This document shows positions 29,913 to 40,100 of a stretch of DNA of 64,000 nucleotides, in pieces; positions within the stretch are counted from its first letter, which is position 1, and each line of letters starts with the position of its first letter. The notes beneath the pieces are model-generated. The model saw only the letters and a list, made by a program, of their open reading frames with translations. It ran no database searches and was not told the DNA's origin. The stretch comes from Halochromatium sp. (GTDB lineage: Bacteria; Pseudomonadota; Gammaproteobacteria; Chromatiales; Chromatiaceae). The translations under genes and the position numbers were made by a program. The stretch is from positions 1 through 64,000 of the forward strand of contig POWB01000010.1 in NCBI GenBank assembly GCA_010912705.1, given 5' to 3'.

Positions 29913-30810
29913 TTGCGCCAGGCAAAGCCTGGAAGAGGGGGAAGAACGCCAAATGAGTTGAGCAATCGGAAACCTCTTACAGTGACCCGCCGGGTGAAAG
30001 TCCAGAACCGGAAAGGACTGGCCACGAGTCTGGCGAGGTGCAAGTCCTCGCGACGTCAATTGCTCGATTCGGCCGGCTAGCATATCCGCTGTGCGGTGAG
30101 GTAACGAACTGCAAGATGCGCGGATGTAGAAGTCACGGTTGCCTGGCACCGGAGTACCACGGTAGGAACGACTTGGGTGGCGAGCAAACCCATGGGCCTG
30201 AAGATAAACAAATGGCTATAGCCCCGAAATCGGTTCCGTGCGGACGTCGTTGCACGGTCATTGCGCATTGCCGACCCCTTCGCAACACGGGGAAGGCCGA
30301 CGTCACATGGGAAGAAACGAGCACCCGCACCGTGTGGAGCGCCGGGGTAAGGGTCCAGGCACCTGGGGAAGGACTTGTGGAGATAACGTCCGGAAGGACC
30401 ACCTCCCAGCAGGGACTGGCGACAACCTGCAAAGACCCATCGGCCGAGGCCGCGACCGTAGGCGATGGGAGGGATTTGGTCTGGAGCATGACCCCGTAGG
30501 AGCGTAGACGGCGGGGTAATGCCTGCTGATGCGACGCCAGACGTTGCGCCGCTGAAGGTAACACCAACAGCGGGCGAAGGGGCTCTGGGCACTTGGCGGG
30601 CCTGCGATAGCCTCGGACTCCGAGCCGAGATCAGCTATGGCGTAAACCGGCCTAGGTTCAGTGGTAAACCGAGTTGGAGCGGGGCGTATATGTGCCAGCA
30701 TTTGAGTTTCCTCCAGCTGCGGGAAGGCCATGGGCGGACAAGCCAAGGTCAGAACCGGATGCGGGAAATCCGACCGTCCGGGATCGTAGGGGGGCTTACG
30801 GAAACTTGAA
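29913..30810 (+). ncRNA. ORF-less, degenerate group II intron relic
   Basis: The 5' end TTGCG resembles GUGYG and is followed by a CCAGGC-AAA-GCCTGG hairpin. The body is rich in structured GA-tracts (for example GGTGAGGTAACGAACTGCAA, GGCGAGCAAACCCATGGGCC) with no reverse-transcriptase frame. At 30752-30785 lies a 34-nt segment, GAACCGGATGCGGGAAATCC followed by GACCGTCCGGGATC, with the length and shape of group II domain V. Its catalytic AGC is AAC, and the distal stem has changes from the usual GCAC. The element is thus probably an inactive intron whose maturase gene was deleted. The 3' boundary and domain VI are uncertain. A second copy of its first 113 bp is at 21540. Confidence 0.6.
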
Positions 30811-31084
30811 CCACGGTCTGGTCTAAACGGGCACGTCCCGCGGAAACGCCGATACAGCCAAGCCTGGACCTACCGTTGCGCACGCCGTATTTCTATCCCG
30901 ACTGGTGCGGGGCGACCCCGCCTGCGAATCGTAGTAGCCTCGTCCCCGTCAGCAGGACGATTTCCTCTTCATCTTGGAAGGTAGGCTAGGATGCTAGACC
31001 TTCTGCCCTGACCCTTCTGCCCGTGCCCGGAGCTATGCCGGCGGGGAGGGTTGATCAAAGTGGAAACCGCGTGGCGGCAAGACG

Positions 31085-31133
31085 GGAAGCTCGAGCTTCC
31101 GGGGCCGGGGTTGCCAAGCTGGAGCTTGGCAAC
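31085..31133. repeat. two adjacent perfect hairpins
   Basis: 31085-31100 is GGAAGCTCGAGCTTCC (fully self-complementary). 31110-31133 is an inverted repeat with 11-bp arms (GTTGCCAAGCT and AGCTTGGCAAC) around GG. They resemble REP-type dispersed palindromes. The rest of 30811-31223 has no identifiable gene. Confidence 0.7.
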
Positions 31134-31223
31134 CAGGGCAAAGCCTGCCGCGCTTGCGCGCGATCGGGGAGCAGCGGATCGATCTTATTGCTTAGACGCA
31201 ATAGATACACTACCTTCTACCAG

Positions 31224-31511
31224 ATGAAGGCGACGCCGGTCATTCGGTTCAAGGAGGTCCGGGCAGACGGCACCATCGTGCAGGTCGTCGTGTGGCAACT
31301 GCCTCGACCGTCTGACGATCGCCCCCACCGGTTGCAGTATCGTTTGTACTGCGGTCGCGATGGGCGCTGTCTGGTGCGCTACGACAACGAGACAGGCAAG
31401 GGAGATCACCGCCACTACGGCGATCGTGAGGAACCCTACCGATTCAGCACGCTTGATCAGCTGCTCGCGGATTTCGACGCCGACGTCCAGCGACTGGCAG
31501 GAGGAGACTGA
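31224..31511 (+). CDS. TumE-like toxin (DUF6516 family)
   Basis: The start is ATG 31224; upstream in-frame codons are non-conserved. The 95-residue product has the family signature VIRFKEVRADGTIVQVVVWQ followed by LPRPSDDRPHRLQYRLYCGR, then LVRYDNETGKGDHRHYGDRE followed by EPYRFSTLDQLLADFDADV. The GKGDHRH-G-EEPY block is diagnostic. These proteins pair with a MarR/HVO_A0114-like DNA-binding antitoxin, here the gene starting 1 bp after its stop. The toxin mechanism is not established to my knowledge. Confidence 0.82.
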   Translation: MKATPVIRFKEVRADGTIVQVVVWQLPRPSDDRPHRLQYRLYCGRDGRCLVRYDNETGKGDHRHYGDREEPYRFSTLDQLLADFDADVQRLAGGD

Positions 31512-31512
31512 C

Positions 31513-31884
31513 GTGCCAAAGGCCATCATCGAGATCACCCAGCCCCATGCGTATCTAGCCGCCGCGCGCGCGGCGGCTCGGTCACTGGACGCCGGAGAAA
31601 CCCTGCCAGCAGCCGACTACCACCTCGGCTTCGACACGGCCACGCACCTCTTCGGCGAGCTCACACCGGCACGCATGGCGCTGCTCGAAGCGCTGCAGCA
31701 AACGGGGCCGACGTCCATCTATGCGTTGGCGAAACAGCTCGGGCGCAACTACAGCAACGTCCACGCCGATGTCACCAAGCTCATCGAGCACGACCTGATC
31801 CAGAAGGACCCGGCCGGCAAGATCCTCGTGCCCTGGGACGAGATCCAGATTCGCGTGACGCTGGGAGCCGAGTGGGCGGCGTAA
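31513..31884 (+). CDS. TumA-like winged-helix antitoxin
   Basis: The start is GTG 31513, preceded by GGAGGAGA within the end of the toxin gene. The ~123-residue product has a winged-helix domain (LTPARMALLEALQQTGPTSI, YALAKQLGRNYSNVHADVTK, LIEHDLIQKDPAGKILVPWD) like HVO_A0114/MarR-type regulators that accompany DUF6516 toxins. It probably represses the operon and neutralises the toxin. The gene order is toxin before antitoxin, usual for this pair. Confidence 0.8.
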   Translation: MPKAIIEITQPHAYLAAARAAARSLDAGETLPAADYHLGFDTATHLFGELTPARMALLEALQQTGPTSIYALAKQLGRNYSNVHADVTKLIEHDLIQKDPAGKILVPWDEIQIRVTLGAEWAA

Positions 31885-31957
31885 GGGTGCCGAGGTTTTG
31901 AGCAGGCTGGGAACTCCCGGAACGGTAGGGCTGACTCATCCCGGCTGGTTGATCGCC

Positions 31958-32887
31958 TTATAGGCTTGCGGCCTCGAAGGTGTTGCAGCGTTCGATATCG
32001 CCCGTCGAGAGTCCGGTGCGGAACCAGCGTTGGCGCTGTTCCGCGCTGCCGTGCGTGAAGCTGTCTGGGACAACGAAGCCGCCAGCCCGACGCTGCATGC
32101 GGTCGTCGCCGATCTGGGCCGCCGCATTGAGCCCCTCATCGATATCGCCTCGCTCAAGGATCTGCCGCGCTTGTTGAGCACGGTTGGCCCAGACCCCTGC
32201 GAAACAGTCCGCCTGTAGCTCAAGCATCATCGACAGCCGATTGGCGGCCACCTTGCCTGCCTGCTGCTGAGCACGGCTGACCTGGTCCGAGATCCCTAAC
32301 AGATTCTGGACGTGGTGGCCGACTTCGTGCGCGATGACGTAGGCCTGCGCAAAGTCACCGGGTGCTTGATAGCGGTTCTGCAGTTCGTCATAGAAACCGA
32401 GGTCGATATAGACCTTTTCATCCGCTGGACAGTAGAACGGCCCCATCGCGGCGCCGGCCATGCCGCAGGCCGAGCGCACCGAACCGGTGAACAGGACTAA
32501 GTTTGGCTCGCGATAGCGCCCGCCCGCCTCGTTGAACAAAGCCTGCCAGGTATCTTCCGTATCAGCCAGGACAACAGCGACGAAATCAGCGAGTTCATCT
32601 TCGCGCTGTTGGCCAAGGTTGGTGCTGAACGGGTCGTTGGTTGCGCCTGGGAAAGATTGCGCGCTTGGAGCGGTCTCTGGAACTGGCAGGCCGACCTTCA
32701 GCAAGGTGCTGGGGTCGATGCCGAACACGAGGGCCAACAGCAGGATCGCCACCAGCCCGAGCCCGCCCCCGGTTGCCGTTCGGCGCCCGACCGGTCGTCG
32801 TCGTCGACTCGAGGAAGGCACTCCAGTGATCACTCGGTCACGCCGATCCTCAATATTGCTGCTGCGCCGACCACTTCGCCACCGCAT
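31958..32887 (-). CDS. ypfJ: YpfJ-family neutral zinc metallopeptidase
   Basis: The 309-residue protein has an Arg-rich cytoplasmic N-terminus, one membrane helix (GGLGLVAILLLALVFGI) and then the zinc peptidase domain with the HExxH motif in AYVIAHEVGHHVQNLLGISD and a downstream ELQADCFAG third-ligand region. TEDTWQALFNEAGGRYREPN and SACGMAGAAMGPFYCPADEK are typical YpfJ blocks. The active site faces the periplasm. Length and motifs are complete. The physiological substrate is unknown. It lies 5 bp downstream of the kbp-like gene in the same direction and may be co-transcribed with it. Confidence 0.92.
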   Translation of the reverse strand: MRWRSGRRSSNIEDRRDRVITGVPSSSRRRRPVGRRTATGGGLGLVAILLLALVFGIDPSTLLKVGLPVPETAPSAQSFPGATNDPFSTNLGQQREDELADFVAVVLADTEDTWQALFNEAGGRYREPNLVLFTGSVRSACGMAGAAMGPFYCPADEKVYIDLGFYDELQNRYQAPGDFAQAYVIAHEVGHHVQNLLGISDQVSRAQQQAGKVAANRLSMMLELQADCFAGVWANRAQQARQILERGDIDEGLNAAAQIGDDRMQRRAGGFVVPDSFTHGSAEQRQRWFRTGLSTGDIERCNTFEAASL

Positions 32888-32892
32888 GTCCG

Positions 32893-33330
32893 TTAGGCAG
32901 CGGACAGCGGGATTCGGATCTTTTGGCCGGGATAGATCAGATCGGGGTTCTTGATGACTTCCCGATTGGCCTCGAAGATCTTCGGGTAGGCATTCGCATC
33001 GCCGTAAAACTGCTTGGCGATGGCCGACAGGTTGTCGCCTTTCTTGATGATGTAAAACTCCACCTTGGCGCTTTGCTCGGGGGCCTGCAGCTGGGCCGCC
33101 TCAACGCGCTCGACGCCCTTCAGATTGCCCGCCATGAGCACGGCCTTTTCCATGGCTTCTCGATTGTCCGCCGCGCCACCGAGGGTGACGACGCCCTGAT
33201 CGAAGCTCACATCGAGATCTTTGATGCCGGGGTTGTCCCGCTCGATCTCCTGCTTGATCTTCTCGCTGGCCTCGGCGTCTTTGCCGAACACCGATTTGCC
33301 GACGTCTTTTGCGAAATCAAAGAGTCCCAT
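32893..33330 (-). CDS. kbp: BON-LysM protein (Kbp/YgaU-like)
   Basis: The 145-residue protein has an N-terminal MGLFDFAKDVGKSVFGK, a BON domain (IKDLDVSFDQGVVTLGGAAD) and a C-terminal LysM domain (YIIKKGDNLSAIAKQFYGDA, then IFEANREVIKNPDLIYPGQK). This is exactly the architecture of E. coli Kbp (YgaU), a potassium-binding protein induced by osmotic and general stress; some genomes call it LysM. It has no signal peptide, as in E. coli. Dyad site E lies 152 bp upstream, linking it to the putative envelope regulon. Confidence 0.92.
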   Translation of the reverse strand: MGLFDFAKDVGKSVFGKDAEASEKIKQEIERDNPGIKDLDVSFDQGVVTLGGAADNREAMEKAVLMAGNLKGVERVEAAQLQAPEQSAKVEFYIIKKGDNLSAIAKQFYGDANAYPKIFEANREVIKNPDLIYPGQKIRIPLSAA

Positions 33331-33481
33331 AGCTTCGTCTCAGTCTGTACTGGTATCGATCTTTGTACGGTAACCGCAGCGTTCCGCAACCGATGTCTCG
33401 CCAGTTGCGTCGCAGTCGCCGTGCCTGTTAAAACATGCTCGATCTTAGCAAGCAGCGGATCATGCGGAAATCGGGAATCGC

Positions 33482-33502
33482 CTGTAGGGTTTGGCCTGAC
33501 AG
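33482..33502. promoter_or_regulatory. 21-bp dyad (site E)
   Basis: CTGTAGGG, TTTGG, CCTGACAG, preceded by GGGAATCG, a block also found at sites C and D. It lies between the kbp-like gene (start 33330, minus) and the hybrid kinase (33648, plus). The 33331-33647 gap holds no gene. Confidence 0.5.
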
Positions 33503-33647
33503 AATTTGCCGTCTTGTGAGTGCTGACCTTGGCCACTTAGAGTCCTGAGATGCTGTCAACGACCTTCGACGCTTTCATGCCTGCAACTCTTAACTGCCTG
33601 ACTCCCTCCTGTCTTCTGGCCTACGTCGAGCTTGTCGCTCGTCACGC

Positions 33648-36600
33648 TTGGGATGCGCCCCTCTGAACGCTGACCCCGACCCATCGATCGAGGCGGACCT
33701 GCAATCAGCCCCAAAGGCCGGACGCTTACGCCTGGCCTTCGGGGTGATTGTGCCGTTCATGCTCCTCGTGGCGATCCTAGGCTGGCTGTTCTTGGCCGAG
33801 CACTCGCGCAATTTTGAGCGTCTGAGCGCATCTGAAGGCTTGCAGCTGCTGCTCAATCAAGCGCGTCTGCAGGAGCTGATCTTCACCCGAGACAATGTGC
33901 CTGACGATGCAGAGAAGACGCTCGCGATCATTGACGACTACCTGAGGCGAGCGGCTGAGCTAAAGGCGCTGATCGATGATGAGGCCGGCACCAAGCGCCT
34001 GCGAGCCAATGTTGCCGCCGTGCAGCGCTACCGCGAGCGCTTCGAGGCGTTCGCGCGTCTGCGCGAGGAGCGCAAGTCCGCGCGAACGGCGATGGATGCG
34101 GCGGCATTACGCGCTGAAGAAAGTGCCGATCGACTGCGACGGGCTCAGGAAGGGCAGCTGCGAAGCGGTTTTGAGCAGTTAGAGCAATTTCGGCTGCAGC
34201 GTGAGGCGCTGGCGACGACCGCGGCAAATGCCCAGGAGCTCATCGTCCAGCTCGAGATTGCTCGGGATCATGCCAAGGATGCCCTAATCAGGAATGCACC
34301 GCGCGAGCTGGACTTGGCGCGCACTGGCCTCTCGAAGCTCGGTGAGGCGCAGCAGAGTCTCAGCCGCCGACTCAGTGATCCGCACAGTCTTGAGCTGCTG
34401 GCGGTGATTGATCAGCAACAAGCCCGGGCGCTGCAAGCGCTGGTCGACCTCGATGGCTCGTTCGCTGCCGCCGGGGAGCAGCCCCTGCACCTCTCCGAGC
34501 TGGACGGGTTCAACCGCGCAACGGCCGCCTTGCGCGATGCCGCACTTGCGTTGCGGGCAAGCGAACTCGATCGGCTGGCGAATCTGCAACAGCAGGTGGC
34601 GGCGACTGACCAGTCGCTGGCTCGAGGGCGGGAGCTTTGGCGCGACACGGGCCAGATCCGCAGCGACCTGAATGACGCCCAGCAGACCGACAGGGACTTC
34701 TCCCTAGCGGCTTCCGACGATGCGCGCCGAGGACTGTCGAGACAGGTTGAGCTCGTCTTGGCGCGCGCGGTGAACCGTGCGGAACGGGTCGATGCCTTAG
34801 TTGCTGGAGGCGATGAGGCCGATGCGTCGACGCGGCTTGTAGAGGTCATTGCGGCCTATCGGGAACGCTTCCAAGCCTTTGTGACCGTCACCCAGGACAC
34901 GCTGCGGATGCGTGATGAGATGATCGCGGCGGCGCTCGAGTCGGAAGACATCCTCGACTCGATGCAGTCCTCCCGCCTCGACGCTATCACTTCGGCAACC
35001 TATTGGCAGGACATCCTGCTGCTGGTCACCATCGCGTTCAGCCTCGGCATCGTCGCGCTCTCGTTTCTGATGTGGCGATCACAGCAGGCGCTCACACGCG
35101 CCCATCGGCTGGTCCAGGCCTCGATGCGCAAGGCGGAAGCCGCAACCCAGGCCAAGTCGGATTTTCTCGCCAATATGTCGCACGAGATCCGCACGCCGAT
35201 GAACGCGATCATGGGCATGTCGCACCTGGCGCTGCAGACGGATCTGACACACCGGCAGCGCAATTACATCGACAAGGTCTACCGATCGGCCGAGTCGCTG
35301 CTCAGTATCATCAACGACATCCTCGACTTCTCCAAGATCGAGGCCGGCAAGTTGGATGTGGAGGCGACCGACTTCCAGCTCGATGACGTCATGGATAACC
35401 TGGCCACTGTGCTCGCGATGCGGGCTGAGGAGAAGGGGCTCGAGCTGCTGTTCGATGTGGCGGCCGATGTGCCGACCGCGCTCATCGGCGATCCATTGCG
35501 GCTGGGGCAGGTGCTGATCAACCTAGGCAACAATGCGGTGAAGTTCACCGAGGCTGGGGGCGAGGTCGTCGTTCAGGTCAAGGTCAGGGCTGCAGATGTG
35601 CAGTCTGCGACGCTCGAATTCGTGGTACGGGATACCGGTATCGGCATGACCGATGCGCAGCAGCAGCAGTTGTTCGAGTCGTTCTATCAGGCTGATTCCT
35701 CAACGACCCGTCGCTATGGCGGCACCGGACTGGGGCTCGCCATCTCCAAGCGCCTGGTTGAGCTGATGGATGGCGAGATCTGGGTCGAGAGCAGCGCAGG
35801 CGTTGGCAGCGCCTTTTCGTTCACGGCCCGGTTCGCGAAACAGCAACAGCCAACCGCCTCGCACCGCAACGCGGCACATGACCTCAGGGGGCTACGAGCG
35901 CTGATCGTCGACGACAACGCGAGCGCCCGCGCAATCTTAATGGGGCTGTTGAACGAGCTGGGGGTGGAGGCGGAGCAGGCGCGGGATGGCGAGGCCGCGC
36001 TGTCGCAGCTCAGGGCCGCCTGCCATGCGCGATCCCCGTTCGATCTCGTCCTCATGGACTGGAAGATGCCGGGTCTGGATGGGCTGGAGACTGCGCGTTT
36101 GCTCCAGCAGGCGGCCGCGATCGAGCCGAAGCCGGCGGTGATCATGGTGACGGCCTATGCGCGCGATGATCTCCTGGATGCGGCCGAGGGCCTCGATTTG
36201 AGCGGCACCTTGAGCAAGCCGCTGACCCCGTCGTTGTTGCTTGACGGCATCCAGCGGGCGCTGGGCAAGGCCCAGGTTGGCTCACCCAACGAGGCTGTGC
36301 GCGACAACGCGGCGCTGGCCGCGGCCGACCGGCTGCGCGGCGCCAAGGTCTTGCTGGTCGAGGACAACGAGATCAACCAAGAGCTGGCCGTTGAGCTCTT
36401 GGAGAGCAACGGGCTCAAGGTGCAGGTTGCCAATCATGGCCGCGAAGCGCTGGAATGGCTGGATCGGGAGGCGTTCGATGGCGTCTTGATGGATTGTCAG
36501 ATGCCGGTGATGGATGGTTATGAGGCTACTCGGGCGATTCGGCGTCATCCGCGGCATCGAGACCTGCCGGTGATCGCAATGACCGCGAGCGCCTTGGTGG

Positions 36601-37445
36601 CGGACCGGGAGCGAGCGGCCGAGGTCGGGATGAACGACCATATCGCCAAACCGATTCGGCTCTCAGCGATGTTCGAGACCATGGCGAAATGGATCGTGCC
36701 GAGCAAGCCTCCCAGCGAGCCCCCCAGCGAACCCCTAAGTCGACTCCAGCCTCTTGGGCAAGATCTCGCCCCGTTCCTGCCTGAAATCCCGGGTCTCGAC
36801 ATGGCGAGGGGGCTGGCGACGACGCAAGGCGACCGCCATCTCTACCGCAAGCTTCTGCTGCGGTTTCATCAGACACAGGCCGATGTTGGCGAACGCGTCC
36901 GCTCCGCCTATCGCGATGGCGAAACCGAAACGGCGACCCGCTTGGCGCACACGCTGAAGGGGCTGGCCGGTACGATTGGTGCCGCTGATCTGCAGCGCGC
37001 TGCCGCCGAGCTTGAGGCCGGCTGCCGAGATGCCGTTGCCTCGGCGCAGGTGGAGGCGCTGGTCGTGGCCGTCGAGGCGCAGCTGTCCCCATTGATTGCA
37101 GCACTGGATGCGCTTGAGGACTCCGGAGCTTCTAGTCCTGAGATGATCGATAGCGCGTCGAGCAGGGACTCGGGCATCTATGGAGACATGCACTCAGCCG
37201 CGAGCCCAAGGCCCAAAGACGCCGAAGTTGACGCACTGCTAGAGGAGCTTCAAGCGCTGCTTGAGGATGACGACACCGATGCGCTCGAGACCCTCGCCAG
37301 GCTTGAGAACTCTCTCGCGCGCTCTCGATACGGGCTCGCGCTCAAGGAGGTGGCGATAGCAGCTGAAGCCTATGATTTTCCCGAGGCCCTAAGTCGACTC
37401 GCTAAGCTCAGGGCGAAGCGAGCGGCCGACCTGGGAAATGCCTAG
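33648..37445 (+). CDS. hybrid histidine kinase with two receivers and Hpt (TorS-like layout)
   Basis: The start is uncertain; TTG 33648 is used and no ATG lies before the first membrane helix ([20 protein letters not shown]). A long periplasmic helical region (~55-440) follows, then a second membrane helix ([20 protein letters not shown]), HisKA ([20 protein letters not shown], His ~512), HATPase_c ([24 protein letters not shown]), receiver 1 ([14 protein letters not shown]), receiver 2 ([20 protein letters not shown]) and Hpt ([17 protein letters not shown]). A small helical C-terminal module follows. The helical sensor suggests detection through a partner protein or a mechanical signal; the ligand is unknown. 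Dyad E is ~146 bp upstream. Confidence 0.9.
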   Translation: MGCAPLNADPDPSIEADLQSAPKAGRLRLAFGVIVPFMLLVAILGWLFLAEHSRNFERLSASEGLQLLLNQARLQELIFTRDNVPDDAEKTLAIIDDYLRRAAELKALIDDEAGTKRLRANVAAVQRYRERFEAFARLREERKSARTAMDAAALRAEESADRLRRAQEGQLRSGFEQLEQFRLQREALATTAANAQELIVQLEIARDHAKDALIRNAPRELDLARTGLSKLGEAQQSLSRRLSDPHSLELLAVIDQQQARALQALVDLDGSFAAAGEQPLHLSELDGFNRATAALRDAALALRASELDRLANLQQQVAATDQSLARGRELWRDTGQIRSDLNDAQQTDRDFSLAASDDARRGLSRQVELVLARAVNRAERVDALVAGGDEADASTRLVEVIAAYRERFQAFVTVTQDTLRMRDEMIAAALESEDILDSMQSSRLDAITSATYWQDILLLVTIAFSLGIVALSFLMWRSQQALTRAHRLVQASMRKAEAATQAKSDFLANMSHEIRTPMNAIMGMSHLALQTDLTHRQRNYIDKVYRSAESLLSIINDILDFSKIEAGKLDVEATDFQLDDVMDNLATVLAMRAEEKGLELLFDVAADVPTALIGDPLRLGQVLINLGNNAVKFTEAGGEVVVQVKVRAADVQSATLEFVVRDTGIGMTDAQQQQLFESFYQADSSTTRRYGGTGLGLAISKRLVELMDGEIWVESSAGVGSAFSFTARFAKQQQPTASHRNAAHDLRGLRALIVDDNASARAILMGLLNELGVEAEQARDGEAALSQLRAACHARSPFDLVLMDWKMPGLDGLETARLLQQAAAIEPKPAVIMVTAYARDDLLDAAEGLDLSGTLSKPLTPSLLLDGIQRALGKAQVGSPNEAVRDNAALAAADRLRGAKVLLVEDNEINQELAVELLESNGLKVQVANHGREALEWLDREAFDGVLMDCQMPVMDGYEATRAIRRHPRHRDLPVIAMTASALVADRERAAEVGMNDHIAKPIRLSAMFETMAKWIVPSKPPSEPPSEPLSRLQPLGQDLAPFLPEIPGLDMARGLATTQGDRHLYRKLLLRFHQTQADVGERVRSAYRDGETETATRLAHTLKGLAGTIGAADLQRAAAELEAGCRDAVASAQVEALVVAVEAQLSPLIAALDALEDSGASSPEMIDSASSRDSGIYGDMHSAASPRPKDAEVDALLEELQALLEDDDTDALETLARLENSLARSRYGLALKEVAIAAEAYDFPEALSRLAKLRAKRAADLGNA

Positions 37446-37499
37446 CTTCGGATCAACGATCAGGCCGACTCTCTTCTAGTGAAGCTTCGGTTGGCATCG

Positions 37500-37832
37500 T
37501 TACTCTATTTCGATAATTCCAGAGTTTTCATTGAGATAAAATTCGGTCAGTATGATAAATTTATCACGAATGATGCGCTCTGCATGAGTCACCCTGCAAT
37601 TCCCGCTTCGCAACCAGATGACTTTTGGAGGAAAGCCTTGCAGCAGTCTTAGTTCGTTAAAATCAGAATCTTTTGTGACGATTGTGAAGCCGTTTTTTCT
37701 TGCGAACAACCAGATTTCTTGATCATTGGATTCATCGAGTTGCTCGCGCATCACATGGGAAGATCCAGGAAAGATGTCGCTAAGCCTTTGCACCAGCTTG
37801 TGAGAGAGATTGTTATCAAATAACAGTTTCAT
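37500..37832 (-). CDS. DUF5615 PIN-like toxin
   Basis: The 110-residue PIN-like protein has LLFDNNLSHKLVQRLSDIFP at the N-terminus and TIVTKDSDFNELRLLQG in the middle, supplying the acidic residues expected of Mut7-C/DUF5615 nucleases. It overlaps by 4 bp the DUF433 gene, its usual partner. The local base composition is visibly more AT-rich than the neighbours, suggesting recent acquisition. The full family length is present. Confidence 0.85.
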   Translation of the reverse strand: MKLLFDNNLSHKLVQRLSDIFPGSSHVMREQLDESNDQEIWLFARKNGFTIVTKDSDFNELRLLQGFPPKVIWLRSGNCRVTHAERIIRDKFIILTEFYLNENSGIIEIE

Positions 37833-38056
37833 GCACTCAGCCGTGTCACGGTATTTTCCTTATCCGCGGCAAAGGCTAAGCAGGCAAGAATATCTTCTTT
37901 CATAAGTTTTGGATAATCATCAATGATTTCGTCATGAGTCATTCCATCTGCGAGCATGGTTAAAACATCGTAAACAGTAATCCTCAGCCCTCGGATGCAA
38001 GGTTTGCCTGAGCGTTTCCCTGGCTCAATAGTGATACGTTCTTTATAATTGACCAT
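37829..38056 (-). CDS. DUF433 antitoxin
   Basis: The start is placed at ATG 38056 (MVNYKERITIEPGKRSGKPC), as the upstream extension to 38140 is not conserved. The 75-residue protein shows the DUF433 signature GKPCIRGLRITVYDVLTMLA followed by DGMTHDEIIDDYPKLMKEDI, a winged or helix-turn-helix DNA-binding antitoxin domain. It forms a toxin-antitoxin operon with the following DUF5615 gene (ATGA overlap). A relic of another DUF433 gene is present at 62481. Confidence 0.87.
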   Translation of the reverse strand: MVNYKERITIEPGKRSGKPCIRGLRITVYDVLTMLADGMTHDEIIDDYPKLMKEDILACLAFAADKENTVTRLSA

Positions 38057-38257
38057 TGGGGAGTGCCTATTGCTGAGATCCTGTGATTGCGCTTCGTGAT
38101 GCGTAGGGCTGGCGCATAGGCGATGCGTTCGCCGTCCCAACGCCGCGAGCTAGGCTTGCGTTAGCTGCTCGAAAGCGTAGCACAACTGTCGCTGGGGTCT
38201 GCTTCTGGCTAGGGCGAAGCAGTGATCGACATGGGACGCTGTGGCGTCAGAAAGCGC

Positions 38258-39289
38258 TCAGCGCTCACTGAATCGACGGCGGATGTCGTCGATCTCGGGG
38301 AGGGCGGCCATAAAACAATCGTGAACGAAGGGATCAAAGTGCTTGCCGCGCTCTTCGGTGAAGAGACCTAGCACCTTTTCCATCGGCCAAGGGGCCTTGT
38401 ACGGGCGTTCAGACGTCAGTGCGTCAAAGACATCGGCGATGGCGACGATGCGACCGATCATCGGGATCTCCTCGCCGGCGAGGCCGTTCGGATAGCCGCT
38501 GCCATCCCATTTTTCATGATGGGTCTCGGCGATGGTCCGCGCCCAAGAGAGGAGATGTGAGTCGTCGTCTCCGATGATCTCGGCACCCATGGCGGCGTGG
38601 GTCTTCATGATCTCCCATTCGTCGGCGTCCAATTTGCCAGGCTTGCGCAAAATATGATCTGGGATGCCGATCTTACCGACATCATGCATCGGCGCTGCGT
38701 TGAGCAGCAGCTCGGCCTCGGTCTCGCTGAAGCCGGCCTTGAGCGCAATCAGCCGCGAGTAACGGCTCATGCGGATGACATGCAGGCCGGTCTCGTTATC
38801 CTTGAACTCGGCGGCCTTGCCGAGGCGGTTGATGACGGCAAGCCGGGTACTGGCGAGCTGTTCAGTACGCTGTTGCACAAGCCCGCGCAGATGCAGCTCT
38901 TGGTTGTGCAGATTGAGGTGGGTCGCAACCCGGGCGAGGACGATCGGCGGGCTGACCGGCTTGGTGATGTAATCGACGGCGCCTAGCTCGAAGCCCTTGG
39001 CCTCATCGCCGACCTCACTGAGGGCGGTGACGAAGATGACCGGGATGCCGTTGGTGCGTGGCTCATCCTTCAGTTGTGCGCAGACCTCCCAGCCCGAGAG
39101 GCCCGGCATCATCACGTCGAGCAGGATTAGATCAGGTGGCGGGCTGGTAAGGGCAATCTGCAGGCAGCGCTCGCCGCTGTTGGCGACCTTGACCCTGTAC
39201 TCGCCCTTCAGAATGCCGCTGAGCACGTCGAGGTTCTCGGGCGCGTCATCAACGACGAGGATGGTCTGTTTGCGTGGGGTGTCAGCCAT
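38258..39289 (-). CDS. RpfG-like response regulator: REC plus HD-GYP c-di-GMP phosphodiesterase
   Basis: The 343-residue protein has an N-terminal receiver (TILVVDDAPENLDVLSGILK, phospho-Asp in LILLDVMMPGLSGWEVC). A linker helix precedes an HD-GYP domain with all hallmarks: HDVGKIGIPDHILRKPGKLD, and HHEKWDGSGYPNGLAGEEIP, then ADVFDALTSERPYK. It is expected to hydrolyse cyclic di-GMP under control of an unidentified kinase. It is monocistronic; the nearest kinase on the same strand is more than 1.4 kb away. Confidence 0.93.
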   Translation of the reverse strand: MADTPRKQTILVVDDAPENLDVLSGILKGEYRVKVANSGERCLQIALTSPPPDLILLDVMMPGLSGWEVCAQLKDEPRTNGIPVIFVTALSEVGDEAKGFELGAVDYITKPVSPPIVLARVATHLNLHNQELHLRGLVQQRTEQLASTRLAVINRLGKAAEFKDNETGLHVIRMSRYSRLIALKAGFSETEAELLLNAAPMHDVGKIGIPDHILRKPGKLDADEWEIMKTHAAMGAEIIGDDDSHLLSWARTIAETHHEKWDGSGYPNGLAGEEIPMIGRIVAIADVFDALTSERPYKAPWPMEKVLGLFTEERGKHFDPFVHDCFMAALPEIDDIRRRFSER

Positions 39290-39426
39290 GTCGAGGCCTC
39301 ATGTTGATCGCCGGGCGGTTGTTGGCGAGCACTAGTCGCTGTCTAGGTTCTGCATCCCGATGATCACCCTACAGGGGCGCGCAAATCTAGCCTAGCCCCA
39401 GAGCCTGCTGATCCGCCGCGGGATGG

Positions 39427-39864
39427 CTACTGAATCGACAGGTCGATGTTGTAGCCGACGGTCTTGTCGGTGTCGCGGTCGTTGCCCATCAGATAGACGC
39501 GAATCCTGTACTCGCCACTCTTTGGCAGTTCGATGGTTGTCGTGCGACCGTCCATCGAGCCGTTATAGATGGCGACGTCCTTGCTCCCAGGCGGCAGGAT
39601 GTTGAAGTAAATCGTGCCATTGCCATTCGTCCCATCGACGTTGAGGGAAACGAACATCTCCTGTCCGGCCTTAGCACGAAGCTTGTAGTCGATATACTCG
39701 TCGCCGCGGATGGTTCCGTTCACCATCGTGCCGTAGTTGCCGGGCTTGAACTGGACATTGGACGACAATTGCGCAAAGGCCGCCGTTGTGAAGGAGAGTG
39801 TTCCGACGAGCGCACCGACGAGCGCGCCGGTAAGTGCAACAGGGCGAATTGAGCGGAGTGTCAT
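39427..39864 (-). CDS. PliG-like periplasmic lysozyme inhibitor
   Basis: The start is ATG 39864, giving a signal peptide ending TTAAFA; a longer frame to 39930 is non-signal-like. The mature part has VQFKPGNYGTMVNGTIRGDE, then YIDYKLRAKAGQEMFVSLNV and the conserved loop KSGEYRIRVYLMGNDRD ahead of VGYNIDLSIQ. This is the same fold pattern as E. coli PliG and the window's gene at 15218. It would protect peptidoglycan from g-type lysozymes if active. Dyad site F lies ~143 bp upstream. Confidence 0.8.
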   Translation of the reverse strand: MTLRSIRPVALTGALVGALVGTLSFTTAAFAQLSSNVQFKPGNYGTMVNGTIRGDEYIDYKLRAKAGQEMFVSLNVDGTNGNGTIYFNILPPGSKDVAIYNGSMDGRTTTIELPKSGEYRIRVYLMGNDRDTDKTVGYNIDLSIQ

Positions 39865-40006
39865 GGTGATCGATCTCGTGGTTGCAGCAATCGATGGATA
39901 GCGGGGAGGCGTGTTGGTGAAGCGGGTCAACCAGCATCAGCCTGGAATGCGCTGACACCGCCGGCAAGGCTAAGGCGCGCGGGAGTTTGCGGCAATTAGG
40001 GGTTGC

Positions 40007-40027
40007 CTGTCAGGAATCTCCCCACAG
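40007..40027. promoter_or_regulatory. 21-bp dyad (site F)
   Basis: CTGTCAGG, AATCT, CCCCACAG. A further half-site, CCCTGTCAG, follows at 40040-40048. It lies upstream of the PliG-like gene and just past the 3' end of the NarL-like regulator. Confidence 0.5.
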
Positions 40028-40100
40028 TCGGGTTGCGATCCCTGTCAGCTGGTCGGACCGGTTGCCTGGTAGCGGGCCGCTGAAGCCCAGGCTCTAGGGG

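Noticed and set aside
30038-30746. Several 90-170-codon frames within the intron-like region
   Set aside because: Overlapping in all frames, with no signature; the region looks like structured RNA rather than coding DNA.
29913-30810. Possible retron or other reverse-transcriptase system
   Set aside because: No reverse-transcriptase frame (no YADD) is present; a group II intron relic explains the domain V-like segment better.
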